This document shows positions 50,778 through 59,930 of a stretch of DNA of 60,300 nt, one piece after another; position 1 is the stretch's first letter, and each line of letters starts with the position of its first letter. A model generated the notes under the pieces. That model worked only from the letters and a program-made list of their open reading frames with translations, ran no database searches and was not told where the DNA came from. Made by a program: the position numbers and the translations under genes. Source of the DNA: CAZIOH01 sp964540815 (GTDB lineage: Bacteria > Myxococcota_A > Polyangia > Fen-1088). Where the stretch lies: contig CAZIOH010000038.1 in the NCBI GenBank assembly GCA_964540815.1, forward strand, positions 1-60,300, given 5' to 3'.

Positions 50778-51794
50778 ATGAGCACGCGTGAAGCTCCACC
50801 CCGGGTCGCGCCCGCTCGGTCGTCGCTCGCCCCCGACCCCGACGGGTCGCCGCGGGCTCCGGTCGCGAGCTCCGGGCCCGCGCTGGGCGTCCTCGGCGGC
50901 AGCGGTCTCTACGATCTCGAGGGCCTCGAAGGGCGCGCCGAGGAGGTGGTGGACACCCCGTTCGGCGCGCCGTCGGGGCCGCTCGTCACCGGTCTCATCG
51001 ATGGGGTGAAGGTGGTCTTCCTGGCCCGGCATGGCCGCGATCACCGACTCGGCCCGAGCGAGATCAATTCGCGGGCGAACATCCATGCCTTGAGGCAGCT
51101 CGGCGTTCATCGCCTGCTGTCGGTGTCGGCGGTGGGCTCGCTGCGGGAAGGGATCCCCCCGGGCCACCTCGTCGTCGTCGACCAGCTCATCGATCGCACC
51201 TACCTGCGCCAGAAGACGTTCTTCGAGGGTGGCGTGGTCGGTCACGTGAGCTTCGCGGAGCCCACCTGTCCGCAGCTCGACGACGCCGTGGCCGCCGTCG
51301 CCGCCCGGCGAGGCCATCCGCTCGCGTCCCGCGAGGCGAGGAACCTCCCGCCACCGCCACCGTCGCCGTCCTCTCCGCCTCCGCTCCACCGGGGCGGAAC
51401 CTACGTCTGCATGGAGGGCCCGCAGTTCTCGACCCGGGCCGAGTCTCTTCTGCACCGGGGGTGGGGGGCCGACGTGATCGGGATGACCGCCGCGCCCGAG
51501 GCCAAGCTGGCGCGCGAGGCGGAGATGTGCTTCTCGCTGCTGGCGCTGTCGACCGACTACGACTGCTGGCGCACCGACGAGGCCGCCGTCACCGCCGAGT
51601 CGGTGGTGGCGGTGCTGCGGGCCAACGTGGCGCGTGCCTCGCACATCGTGCGCGATCTCGCGCCGTACGCCGCGACCCAGGCGCGGAGCTGTGAATGCGG
51701 GCGCGCCGCGGAGCGCGCCATCCTGACCGCCCGCGAGGGCATCTCACCCGAGGCGCGCGCGCGCCTTCACCTGCTGTACGGGAGGTATCTGTGA
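50778..51794 (+). CDS. mtnP: MTAP/PNP-type nucleoside phosphorylase
   Basis: This enzyme probably cleaves 5'-methylthioadenosine (or a purine nucleoside) with phosphate. It is 338 aa. The family core is present: LGVLGGSGLYDLEGLEG, ARHGRDHRLGPSEINSRANI, YVCMEGPQFSTRAES, IGMTAAPEAKLAREAEMC and STDYDCWR. It has a longer N-terminus than usual and a Pro/Ser insertion (PPPPPSPSSPPP near residue 195-207) in front of YVCMEGP. The start ATG 50778 is used. It overlaps the PfkB gene by GTGA at 51791-51794. Confidence 0.9.
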   Translation: MSTREAPPRVAPARSSLAPDPDGSPRAPVASSGPALGVLGGSGLYDLEGLEGRAEEVVDTPFGAPSGPLVTGLIDGVKVVFLARHGRDHRLGPSEINSRANIHALRQLGVHRLLSVSAVGSLREGIPPGHLVVVDQLIDRTYLRQKTFFEGGVVGHVSFAEPTCPQLDDAVAAVAARRGHPLASREARNLPPPPPSPSSPPPLHRGGTYVCMEGPQFSTRAESLLHRGWGADVIGMTAAPEAKLAREAEMCFSLLALSTDYDCWRTDEAAVTAESVVAVLRANVARASHIVRDLAPYAATQARSCECGRAAERAILTAREGISPEARARLHLLYGRYL

Positions 51795-51829
51795 CCGACG
51801 TATCTGTGACCGACGTGTCTGTGAGGATG
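51787..51829 (+). repeat. 15-bp tandem repeat across the mtnP/pfkB junction
   Basis: GTATCTGTGACCGAC occurs twice in a row, then GTGTCTGTGAGGATG, so the third unit is a decayed copy ending in an ATG. The first unit contains the mtnP stop and pfkB GTG start. Confidence 0.8.
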
Positions 51830-52753
51830 AGCAAGCCCCATTCCTTGTTGGTGGTCGGGTCCGTCGGGCTCGACGACGTGGAGACCCGCAACGGAAAGCG
51901 GACCGGCGTTCTCGGCGGGGCCGCCTCGTATTTCTCGGTGGCGGCCTCTTTTCTGGCCGCCCCGCGCATGGTGGCCATCGTTGGCCACGATTTTCCCCAG
52001 GGCCACAGCGCGCTCTTCGAGCGGCACGGGGTGGATCTCGCCGGCCTCGAGCGGGTGCCGGGCGAGACCTTCCGCTGGTCGGGGGTGTACTCGGCCGACT
52101 TCCTGACCCGGACCACGCTCGACACGCGGCTGAACGTGTTCTCGGACTTCAACCCCAAGCTGCCGTCGGCCTGGAGGAGCTCGGAGTACGTGTTCCTCGC
52201 CAACATCGATCCGGTGTTGCAGCTGCGGGTGCTCGAGCAGACCGAGCGCCCACGCTTCGTGGCCTGCGACACCATGAACTTCTGGATCACCGGCAAGCGT
52301 GCGGAGCTCGCGGCCCTGCTCGAGCGGGTCGACATGTTGCTGCTCAACGACGAGGAGGCCCGACAGCTGTCGGGTGAATCGAACCTTCCGGCCGCGGCCC
52401 GGGCCATTCGCAGGCTCGGCCCCTCGGCGGTGATCATCAAGCGCGGCGACGCCGGCGCGCTCCTGTTTCACGAGGGCGGCGTGTTCTCGGCGCCCGCCTT
52501 TCCGATCGAGAACGTGGTCGACCCGACGGGGGCGGGCGACTCGTTCGCCGGTGGCTTCATGGGCTGGCTGGCGCGCTCGGGGGCGACCACCCCGGAGAAC
52601 ATCCGCACCGCGATGATCCTCGGCTCGGTGCTGGCGTCCTTCGCGGTGGAGGACTTCAGCCTCGACCGGTTTCGCTCGCTCGATCTCGGTCAGATCCGCG
52701 AGCGCTTCGCCGCCTTCGCGGATCTGGTCCACTTCGAGAAGATCAGGCTCTGA
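51791..52753 (+). CDS. PfkB-family sugar/nucleoside kinase
   Basis: The 320-aa ribokinase-fold kinase starts at GTG 51791, overlapping the mtnP stop by 4 nt with GGGAGG 5 nt upstream. Another in-frame ATG is at 51827. The core reads SVGLDDVETRNGKRTGVLGGAASYFSVAAS (split here), the anion hole is DPTGAGDSFAGGFMG with catalytic Asp, and KRGDAGALLF is typical. The substrate may be adenosine or a pentose, given the phosphorylase before it. The N-terminal residues come from a 15-bp tandem repeat. Confidence 0.9.
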   Translation: MTDVSVTDVSVRMSKPHSLLVVGSVGLDDVETRNGKRTGVLGGAASYFSVAASFLAAPRMVAIVGHDFPQGHSALFERHGVDLAGLERVPGETFRWSGVYSADFLTRTTLDTRLNVFSDFNPKLPSAWRSSEYVFLANIDPVLQLRVLEQTERPRFVACDTMNFWITGKRAELAALLERVDMLLLNDEEARQLSGESNLPAAARAIRRLGPSAVIIKRGDAGALLFHEGGVFSAPAFPIENVVDPTGAGDSFAGGFMGWLARSGATTPENIRTAMILGSVLASFAVEDFSLDRFRSLDLGQIRERFAAFADLVHFEKIRL

Positions 52754-52756
52754 CGG

Positions 52757-54769
52757 GTGTCGCCGCGCCGGCTCGGATTCCTGCTGGTCGCCTCGGTGCT
52801 GCTGCTGCCGCCGGCGTGGCAGCCAGCCGCGGCCGCGGCTGGGGGTGGTGGCGGGGCCCGGTCCGACGCGCGGAAGGCGAGCGGCGCCGGGTGTCCGAGG
52901 GACCTCCCGCGCGCCGATGGCCTCCGCATCTGGACGGCCCCCGCGGCCCCGATCGCCGGCGGGCACCTGCGGGTGATGGTGGTCTCCGAGCGCCCCGAAT
53001 CGATCGGTCCCGTGGCCGGCGCCGCGGTCGATCTCCTCGCGGCGCGGCTGGCCCTGGTCGCGCCGGACGGGCGGCGGCAGGATCTGTCGGCGGTGCGGCG
53101 CGGTGGCCCCCCGTTCGGGTTCGATGCCTCGGTGTCGCTCGGCGCCGCCGGAGGGTACGCGCTCGAATGGTGGCGCGGCGACAAGCTGGTGGCGTGTCAC
53201 ACGGTGGCGGTGGGGCGGACGGGCGGGGCGCGTCCGCCTGCGGGCAGCGGGGCCGGCCCGGGCCACGGCGCCTGGGCCACCACCCGCGCCTGGGATGGCG
53301 ACACCGAAAATTTCTATGCGGCCTGGATCGAATCGCTGTTCGATGCGCCCGTCACCGAGAGCCTCGGGTTCCGCCCGCTCGCCCAGGCGCTGCGCGATCC
53401 CGCCCGGAACTTTCTCTTCGACGATCTCGGGCTCGGGGAGGACGGTGCGCCGAGCCCCGCCCCCGGCAAATCGGACAAGCCTGGCAAGCCCAGCAAGACC
53501 GCGCTCACCGCCGAGCCGGACTGCGCGGATCTCCCGTACTTTCTCCGGGCCTACTTCAGCTGGAAGATGGGTCTTCCCTTCGGCATGCGAGACTGCGATC
53601 GGGGGACCGAGTCCCGGCCGCCGCGCTGCCACGAGCTCATCACCAACGAGACGCCCCTGACGGGCGCGAGCCCCCCGCCCGGGAGCCTCGAGGCCATGAA
53701 GCGCTTCCTGCGTCTGCTCGCGAACAAGGTGCACTCGGGCAGCGCGCGGACGGCGCTCACCGACGACGATACCGACACCTATCCCGTCCCGCTCAACCGG
53801 GCGTCCCTGCGTCCGGGGACCATCTTCGCCGATCCGTACGGGCACGTGCTCATGCTGGTCCACTGGGTGGATCAGACGTCTGGCGGTGCCGCGGGCGGCG
53901 GCGGCGGCGCTTCGGGCATGCTGCTGGCGGTCGACGGGCAACCCGACAACTCGATTGGCCGCAAGCGCTTCTGGGAGGGGACGTTCCTCTACGCCAACGA
54001 CGTGGTGGGCGCCGGCCCCGGGTTCAAGGCATTTCGCCCGCTGGTGGCCGCGCCCGACGGCAAGCTCACCCCGCTCTCCAACGCGGCGCTGGCGCACGAC
54101 GCGCGCTTCGCGCCCTTCTCGGCCGAGCAGGCCAGCCTCGATCGCGACCGGTTCTACGCGCGCATGAGCCAGGTGATCCATCCCCGCGGGCTCGCCCCGG
54201 TCACCGCCTACGGGGAGACCCTGGACGCGCTGGTCGAGCAGGTCACGACCCGGGTGGGTTCGGTCGACAACGGAGAGAAGTTCATGCGCGAGAACCACGC
54301 TCCGGTCGTGCCCATGCCCGAGGGCCCGAAGATCTTCGAGACCATCGGGCCCTGGGAGGACTACGCCACCCCGTCGCGCGACCTGCGGCTGCTCATCGCC
54401 ATCCACGTCCTCGAATCCCTGCCGCAACGGATCGTGGCGCACCCGGAGACGTTCAACCTCGGCAGCGAGAGCCCGGCCGCCGCCCGCGCCGCCATCGAGC
54501 GCTTGCACGCCACCAGCATAGGGGAGCGGGACATCTCCTACGTCCGCAGCGACGGGACGCCGCAGAAGCTCAGCATCGCGGACATCGTGGCCCGCAAGGT
54601 CGGCCTCGAGATGGCCTACAACCCGAACGACTGCGTCGAGGTGCGCTGGGGCGCCCCGGCCGGCTCGCCCGAGGCGTCTTCGTGCAAGCGCCACGCGCCC
54701 GCCGATCAGCGCGCGCGCATGGAACAATACCGACCCTGGTTCCACGAGATGCGCCGCCCCGCCCGCTGA
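52757..54769 (+). CDS. Secreted protein of unknown family, possible papain-like fold
   Basis: The 670-aa protein starts at GTG 52757, 3 nt after the PfkB stop. A signal peptide (FLLVASVLLLPPAWQPAAA) is followed by a beta-rich ~100 residues, then a middle domain with Cys in EPDCADLPYFLRAYFSWKMGLPF, a paired Cys in RDC and PRCHEL, and a His in FADPYGHVLMLVHWV. Cys...His-hydrophobic spacing of this sort is seen in papain-like (NlpC/P60, transglutaminase) proteins, but order and spacing need modelling. C-terminal ~250 residues are helical. I recognise no named family. Confidence 0.7.
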   Translation: MSPRRLGFLLVASVLLLPPAWQPAAAAAGGGGGARSDARKASGAGCPRDLPRADGLRIWTAPAAPIAGGHLRVMVVSERPESIGPVAGAAVDLLAARLALVAPDGRRQDLSAVRRGGPPFGFDASVSLGAAGGYALEWWRGDKLVACHTVAVGRTGGARPPAGSGAGPGHGAWATTRAWDGDTENFYAAWIESLFDAPVTESLGFRPLAQALRDPARNFLFDDLGLGEDGAPSPAPGKSDKPGKPSKTALTAEPDCADLPYFLRAYFSWKMGLPFGMRDCDRGTESRPPRCHELITNETPLTGASPPPGSLEAMKRFLRLLANKVHSGSARTALTDDDTDTYPVPLNRASLRPGTIFADPYGHVLMLVHWVDQTSGGAAGGGGGASGMLLAVDGQPDNSIGRKRFWEGTFLYANDVVGAGPGFKAFRPLVAAPDGKLTPLSNAALAHDARFAPFSAEQASLDRDRFYARMSQVIHPRGLAPVTAYGETLDALVEQVTTRVGSVDNGEKFMRENHAPVVPMPEGPKIFETIGPWEDYATPSRDLRLLIAIHVLESLPQRIVAHPETFNLGSESPAAARAAIERLHATSIGERDISYVRSDGTPQKLSIADIVARKVGLEMAYNPNDCVEVRWGAPAGSPEASSCKRHAPADQRARMEQYRPWFHEMRRPAR

Positions 54770-54840
54770 TCCGGCCGCCCGGGAGCGCCAGGGAAAAGGG
54801 CCCCACTTCATTTGCGGTACCGCGAATCATGTTCTGGTCT

Positions 54841-54944
54841 CGCTGTTCAGGCGAGCTCAGCGCGGCTTTGCCGCGCGGAGCGAGAGGGGCGCGGGGACGT
54901 GCGAGCGGCAGCGAGCCACTTCCCCGATACAATCGATACAATCG
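54841..54944 (+). repeat. Dispersed two-hairpin element A, copy 4
   Basis: It has hairpin 1 as in copy 1, and GGGGACGTG with CACTTCCCC, one base off a perfect stem. It is preceded by GGGCCCCACTTCATTTGCGG at 54798. It sits between convergent stop codons (54769 and 54949), and the direct repeat CGATACAAT follows it twice. Confidence 0.85.
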
Positions 54945-54948
54945 CCCG

Positions 54949-57117
54949 TCACGGTCCTTCGCGCAGGTCGGCTTGCCACAGCGACCGGTTGAAGGGATCG
55001 CACAGCCAGGTGAACACCGCGCGCACCTCCAGGTACTCGTCGATGGCGACCTCGACCAGCACGCCCGGCACGAAATCGATGGCGGTCCCCGACCAGTCGA
55101 AGCTGGGGATCCCCTTGGTGAGGGCCAGGAGCCCACCGGAGTTGCGCTTGTCCCGACAGCGCCACGCGCGCTCCATGGACATGAGGGCCGCCCGGGCGAA
55201 CGCGGCGGGTGGCCGAACCTCCGTGGCGAGGGCAGGGCGATCGAGGCCGACCGCCCAGCACAGCCAGGTCAGCGCCGCCCAGTCGGCCCGGGCCCGGCGC
55301 ATCAGCGCCAGCACGCCGTCGGTCGGAGCGGGCAGGCCCATCTGCTCGTCCACCCGGATCTCGACGCTCCGGGGGTCCTCGCCTTCCGGATCAGCGGCCT
55401 CTCCCTCCGAGGCGTCGCCCGAGTACTCCGCCTCGGAGAGCGTGAAGGACCACGCGCCGAGGGGCACGGGACCGTCGGGGAGCAGCTCCGTCAGGCTCGG
55501 CACCATGAACGGGACGTCGCCCGGCACCCGGGCGCAGAGCCGCTCGCGCAGGATGGTGAGGCGGGTCGCCAGGCGCGCAATCATCCGGTTGATCTCGTCG
55601 AGGCTCTGCGCAGGCGCGAGCTCGGGATCGGCCGGGCTCGCGGTCAAGGCCTCACGGGCCGGCCAGAAGTCGAACCGTGGAAAATAGACCCGCACGAAGA
55701 GTCGCAGGAACTCCGCCTGATCGGGGGAGAGCGGCGCAACCGAATCGGCGTCGCCCAGGGCCGCCTCCGGCTCACCGAGCGCACCCAGCATGAGCGCGCG
55801 GGTGACGCGGAGCTCGACCGGGTCGGCGAGGCGGTCGTCGGGCGCGGCGTCCCGCAGCAGGATGGCGGCGTTCACGAGGTCGAGGGCCGCCCGATCCGCG
55901 TGCGACAGACCCCGGCCCGCGGTCCAGAGCAAGAAAGCCGGATCGGCGCCGCGCCTCACGCCATCGAGCAGGAGCGCGAGATCTCCCTCGGCCGACTTGA
56001 CCAGGGCGCGGGCCTGCTCGGCGGCTGGTCCCGGCGCGAGCGCCACCGTCCATGCCGCGAGCGCCTCCACGAGCGGGGCCGGGCTGACCGCGGCCGCCGC
56101 GGCGCGGGCCATGGCGATGACGGCCTCTAGGAAGCGCCCCTCCGCGTGCAGCTCGTGCCCGAGCGCGCGCCAGGCCTCGGGCGTGCGCGCGCCGTCCGCG
56201 AGGACGGGGCACTGTTCGCGTGTCAGCGCGGTGGTGGCGGCGGCAGAGCCGAGATCGCGGCGCGCCACCTCCCGTCCGTCGGCGTCGACGTAGCGCCACA
56301 GCCCCACGGCCTGTCCCTCGGCGCATTGGCCTTCGGTCCCGGCGATGGCCGGCAGCCGAAAGTGCGGCTCCGGACCGGCCGGCCATTCGGCGTGAGGTCC
56401 GTCCAGCACCTCGCGCGCGAAGCACGCATCGCTCCGCAACCGCCCGGCGACGTCGTAGACACGCGTTCGCCCGTGGTGCTGGCCGGCCACCAGCTCCTCC
56501 TCGAAACGCAGGACTCCGTTCATATCCCAGGATCTGCGCTTCCCGGTCGGCTGGGCCGAGTACAGGGGCACCCCGTCCTGGAAGAACCCGGTGAGCTCGT
56601 TGTACTCGGCGCTCGGCGGAACGCCACCCGGTCGCTCGGGGAACGGCGCTCCGTTGCCGAGCAGCCGCAGCCCCGAGCGGTTGTACCAGGCCTGGCCCTG
56701 ACCTTCACCGCGCCGGTAGGTTTGCACCAGCTGCCACGCTCCGGGGGGCACGCAGCACACCTGCAGCGCCTCGGGGCTCTCGCCGTCGGTGCTGTAGGCG
56801 CGGTGGGTCCCGTGTGGCACGCCGTCGAGCAACGGGCCCACCCGGTACAGGGCGCCGTCCGGATGCAACCGGAACAGCGCCGCGGCGCGGCCCGCCCCGG
56901 CCCGGGCGACCACCGTCTTCGGAGCCCCATCGGGCCACCAGGCCCGGATACGCACCGCGCCTCCGGGGAGGAGGCCGAGCGGGCTCGTCAGCACGGCTCC
57001 GGCGGCGGAGGGCGCGCCACGCGGGCGGCGGTCGAGGTCGTCGCCCTCGTCGAGGGACCACGCCCCTTCGTTGGCGTCCCAGCGCGCCTGGGGCGGCACG
57101 TTGGGGGGGGGAATCAC
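54949..57117 (-). CDS. MORN-like repeat protein, unknown function (722 aa)
   Basis: The N-terminal ~300 residues contain YwqK/MORN_2-type repeats of hydrophobic-G-x-Y-x-x-x-G-x-L form, such as HGTHRAYSTDGE, GQGQAWYNRSGLRLL, RRSWDMNGVLRFEEELVAGQHHG and GLWRYVDADGREVA. The rest is an Ala/Leu/Arg-rich alpha-helical region (TPR-like in places) with a C-terminal segment DEYLEVRAVFTWLCDPFNRSLW. No signal peptide or membrane helix. The start is GTG 57117, overlapping the YacG stop by 4 nt, so the two are coupled. Confidence 0.75.
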   Translation of the reverse strand: MIPPPNVPPQARWDANEGAWSLDEGDDLDRRPRGAPSAAGAVLTSPLGLLPGGAVRIRAWWPDGAPKTVVARAGAGRAAALFRLHPDGALYRVGPLLDGVPHGTHRAYSTDGESPEALQVCCVPPGAWQLVQTYRRGEGQGQAWYNRSGLRLLGNGAPFPERPGGVPPSAEYNELTGFFQDGVPLYSAQPTGKRRSWDMNGVLRFEEELVAGQHHGRTRVYDVAGRLRSDACFAREVLDGPHAEWPAGPEPHFRLPAIAGTEGQCAEGQAVGLWRYVDADGREVARRDLGSAAATTALTREQCPVLADGARTPEAWRALGHELHAEGRFLEAVIAMARAAAAAVSPAPLVEALAAWTVALAPGPAAEQARALVKSAEGDLALLLDGVRRGADPAFLLWTAGRGLSHADRAALDLVNAAILLRDAAPDDRLADPVELRVTRALMLGALGEPEAALGDADSVAPLSPDQAEFLRLFVRVYFPRFDFWPAREALTASPADPELAPAQSLDEINRMIARLATRLTILRERLCARVPGDVPFMVPSLTELLPDGPVPLGAWSFTLSEAEYSGDASEGEAADPEGEDPRSVEIRVDEQMGLPAPTDGVLALMRRARADWAALTWLCWAVGLDRPALATEVRPPAAFARAALMSMERAWRCRDKRNSGGLLALTKGIPSFDWSGTAIDFVPGVLVEVAIDEYLEVRAVFTWLCDPFNRSLWQADLREGP

Positions 57118-57359
57118 GCGTCTTCCCGGTCGTGCGAGGTGGGCTTGCCCGCGAAGTCGGGATCCACGTCATCCTCGTTGATGGGCGCGGTGACGGCGTA
57201 GCTGCCCGACAGCCAGTTGCCGAGGTCGATGGTCCGGCAGCGCTCCGAGCAGAACCGGGGCCGCGGGGGCATCATCGGATCAGCCCTGGGATCCCCTTTG
57301 GGATCCGCCCCGAACGCGCGCTTGCAGATGGGACACAGCATCGGCAGAGGGAAAAACAT
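57114..57359 (-). CDS. yacG: YacG-type zinc-ribbon protein (DNA gyrase inhibitor family)
   Basis: The 81-aa protein (ATG 57359; an ATG at 57341 is also possible) has a Cys-x2-Cys CPICKR and Cys-x3-Cys FCSERC pair and the family stretch RTIDLGNWLSGSYAV. The E. coli YacG binds DNA gyrase. Between the pairs is an insertion (~18 residues, with DPKGDPRADP) absent from the compact E. coli form. The tail is acidic. It overlaps the MORN-like gene by 4 nt, unlike E. coli, where it is next to coaE. Confidence 0.85.
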   Translation of the reverse strand: MFFPLPMLCPICKRAFGADPKGDPRADPMMPPRPRFCSERCRTIDLGNWLSGSYAVTAPINEDDVDPDFAGKPTSHDREDA

Positions 57360-57503
57360 AGGCCGAGACGCCCACCGAATCCAGCCGTCGGCTGGATTTT
57401 GACGCAAGTCGCTGCGAGGCCCCTGCCGGCCTCGAAATGCGGTGCGGCAGGTGCGCGCGCCTCGATATCGGTGTTACTGTGCCGACCACTTGGGAGCACG
57501 GGC

Positions 57504-59918
57504 GTGCAGGATTCGGATGACATTCGTCGGTTGGCCGCCATCGATCGCCACGGCTTGTTGCACGCGGCGCTCGGTCCCCGACTGCACGCCCTGACCGAGC
57601 GGGCCGCCAGCATCTTCGACGTGCCCATGGCCGCGATCTCGATCGTGGGCGTGGACGCCTGCTGGTTCGTCGGCCGCCACGGCTTCGTGCTGCACACCAC
57701 GCCCCGTCTCGGGACGCTCGGGGATGCGGCGCTGCGCGAGCCCGACACCTTCGTCTGTCCGGACGCTGCGGCGCTGGCCGAGCTGGGGGGCGACGAGCTG
57801 GTCTCGGGTCCGACCGCCGTGCGCTTCTATGCGAGCGCGCCCATCGAGACGCATGATGGCGTGCGCCTCGGGGGGCTCGTCCTCATGTCACCGCTGCCGC
57901 GCGGGCTCTCGCCGCGCGAGGTGCACAACCTGGCCGGGCTGGCCGCCACCTTCGGCGAGCTGTTGCTCGCGCCGGGCGCCGGCACCACGGCGAGCTGGCG
58001 GCCGCCGGTCGACGATTCGGAGGCTCTGCGCAAGCTGGCCTTCGTGATCGAGGAGCTCCCGGTGATCCTGTGGACCACCGATCTGCTGCTGCGCTTCACC
58101 TGGGCCGGCGGGGCCGGTCTGACCGCCCTGCACCTCACGGGCCCCGAGGTGCTGGATCTGTCGCTGGCGGACTTCTTCTCGCGGGATCGACACGGCGCCT
58201 TGCACATCGAGGCTCATCGCGCCGCCCTCGAAGGGCAGGCACGCACCACCGAGGCGCGCTTCGAGGATCGGACCTACCGCTGCCGGCTCGATCCCCTGCG
58301 CGACGCCAGTGGGGCCATCGTGGGGGTGATAGGTCTCGCGGTCGACGTCACCGATCGCGTTCACTTCGAGACCGCGGTGCAGGAGAGCGAGGCCCGCTAC
58401 CGGGTGATCGCCCGCGCCACCAACGACGTGGTGCGGGACTGGAACATCGAGCGCGACGAGATCGCCTGGAACGCGGCGCTGTCCACGGTCTTGCGGTACC
58501 CGGGGCCACCCGAGGTCCTCGGCATCGCCTGGTGGCGCGAGCGCATCCACCCCGACGATCGCGAGCGGGTGGTGGTCGCGATGCAGTCGGCGCTGGCCGC
58601 GGCCGCGAGCGGCTGGAACGACGAGTACCGCTTTCAGCGGGGCGACGGGACCTACGCCTCGGTGTTCGATCGCGGGTTCATCACCCGCGATGGCCGGGGG
58701 CGGGCGGTGCGGATGCTGGGCTCGATGCTCGACGTCACCGAGCGCAAGGTGATGGAGGCCAAGCTCATCCAGGCCGAGCGGCTGGCCTCGATGGGCACCC
58801 TCGCCACCGGGGTCGCGCACGAGATCAACAACCCCCTCACGTACATCATGGCCAACGTGGGCTACGTGTCCGAGCGCCTGTCGCGTCCGTCCTCGAGCGA
58901 CAGGGTCCTGCCCAGGTCGGCGGATGAGTCGGCCGAGGATTTGGCCGAGGTGCGCGCGGCGCTGGAGGAGGCGCAAGAGGGCGCGGTCCGCATCCGGCAG
59001 ATCGTGCGTGATCTGAAGGTGTTCGCGCGCGGCGACGACGAGCGCTACGGGATCATCGACGTTCGGCAGAACCTGGAATCGTCGATCAGCATGGTCTGGA
59101 ACGAGATCCGGCATCGGGCGCGCCTGGTCAAGGAGCTCGGACCGGTCCCGGACGTCGAGGGGAACGAGTCTCGGCTCGGCCAGGTCTTCTTGAACCTGCT
59201 CCTCAACGCCGCCCAGGCCATCCGCGAAGGGGACGCGTCGTCCAACCAGATCCGGGTGGTGAGCGGCACCGACGAGGCTGGCCGGGTCCGGGTGGTGATC
59301 GAGGACACCGGCGTCGGGATCGCCCCCGATCTCCTGCGGCGCATCTTCGATCCGTTCTTCACCACCAAGCCGGTGGGGCTCGGGACGGGGCTCGGGCTGT
59401 TCATCTGCCACGGCATCATCCGCGCCATGGGGGGAGACATCGTGGCGGAGAGCGAGGTGGGGCGGGGGGCGCGTTTTCAGATCACCCTGCCCCCGGCCCG
59501 GAGCGTCTCGTCGCCTCAGGTGCCGCCGCCCCGGATGGCGGGGACGTCGCTGCCGCGCCGTCCCCGGCTGCTGATCGTCGACGATGAGGCGCGCGTGGCG
59601 CAGGGGCTCGAGCGAACCTTGTCCCGGGAGTATGACGTGGTGCTGGCATACGGGGGACGGCAGGCGGCGGAGCTCATGGCGCGTGACCAGGACTTCGACA
59701 TCATCCTGTGCGATCTGATGATGCCCGAGCTCGCAGGCAGCGCGCTCTTCGCCCTCATCGAGTCGACCTGGCCGCACCTGGCGGCGCGGGTGATCTTCAT
59801 GACCGGCGGCGCCTTCACGGCCGAGACCACCAGCTTCCTCGAGCGCGTGCCGAACCCCCGCCTCGACAAGCCCTTCGACACCGATCGCCTGCACGCGATC
59901 ATCCGGAGCATGGAGTGA
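57504..59918 (+). CDS. Cytoplasmic hybrid histidine kinase (GAF-PAS-PAS-HK-REC)
   Basis: The 804-aa soluble sensor kinase starts at GTG 57504 (GGGAG 7 nt upstream). Order: a GAF-like domain (~1-155, AAISIVGVDACWFVGRHG), PAS 1 (~165-290), PAS 2 with PAC (~295-420), HisKA with GVAHEINNPLTYI (His439), an HATPase with EDTGVGIAP and GLGTGLGLFICHG, and a C-terminal receiver with Asp737 in DIILCDLMMPELAG and Lys in PRLDKPF. No membrane helix, so it senses a cytoplasmic signal. No output partner is adjacent. Confidence 0.92.
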   Translation: MQDSDDIRRLAAIDRHGLLHAALGPRLHALTERAASIFDVPMAAISIVGVDACWFVGRHGFVLHTTPRLGTLGDAALREPDTFVCPDAAALAELGGDELVSGPTAVRFYASAPIETHDGVRLGGLVLMSPLPRGLSPREVHNLAGLAATFGELLLAPGAGTTASWRPPVDDSEALRKLAFVIEELPVILWTTDLLLRFTWAGGAGLTALHLTGPEVLDLSLADFFSRDRHGALHIEAHRAALEGQARTTEARFEDRTYRCRLDPLRDASGAIVGVIGLAVDVTDRVHFETAVQESEARYRVIARATNDVVRDWNIERDEIAWNAALSTVLRYPGPPEVLGIAWWRERIHPDDRERVVVAMQSALAAAASGWNDEYRFQRGDGTYASVFDRGFITRDGRGRAVRMLGSMLDVTERKVMEAKLIQAERLASMGTLATGVAHEINNPLTYIMANVGYVSERLSRPSSSDRVLPRSADESAEDLAEVRAALEEAQEGAVRIRQIVRDLKVFARGDDERYGIIDVRQNLESSISMVWNEIRHRARLVKELGPVPDVEGNESRLGQVFLNLLLNAAQAIREGDASSNQIRVVSGTDEAGRVRVVIEDTGVGIAPDLLRRIFDPFFTTKPVGLGTGLGLFICHGIIRAMGGDIVAESEVGRGARFQITLPPARSVSSPQVPPPRMAGTSLPRRPRLLIVDDEARVAQGLERTLSREYDVVLAYGGRQAAELMARDQDFDIILCDLMMPELAGSALFALIESTWPHLAARVIFMTGGAFTAETTSFLERVPNPRLDKPFDTDRLHAIIRSME

Positions 59919-59930
59919 TCGCGCCTTCGG

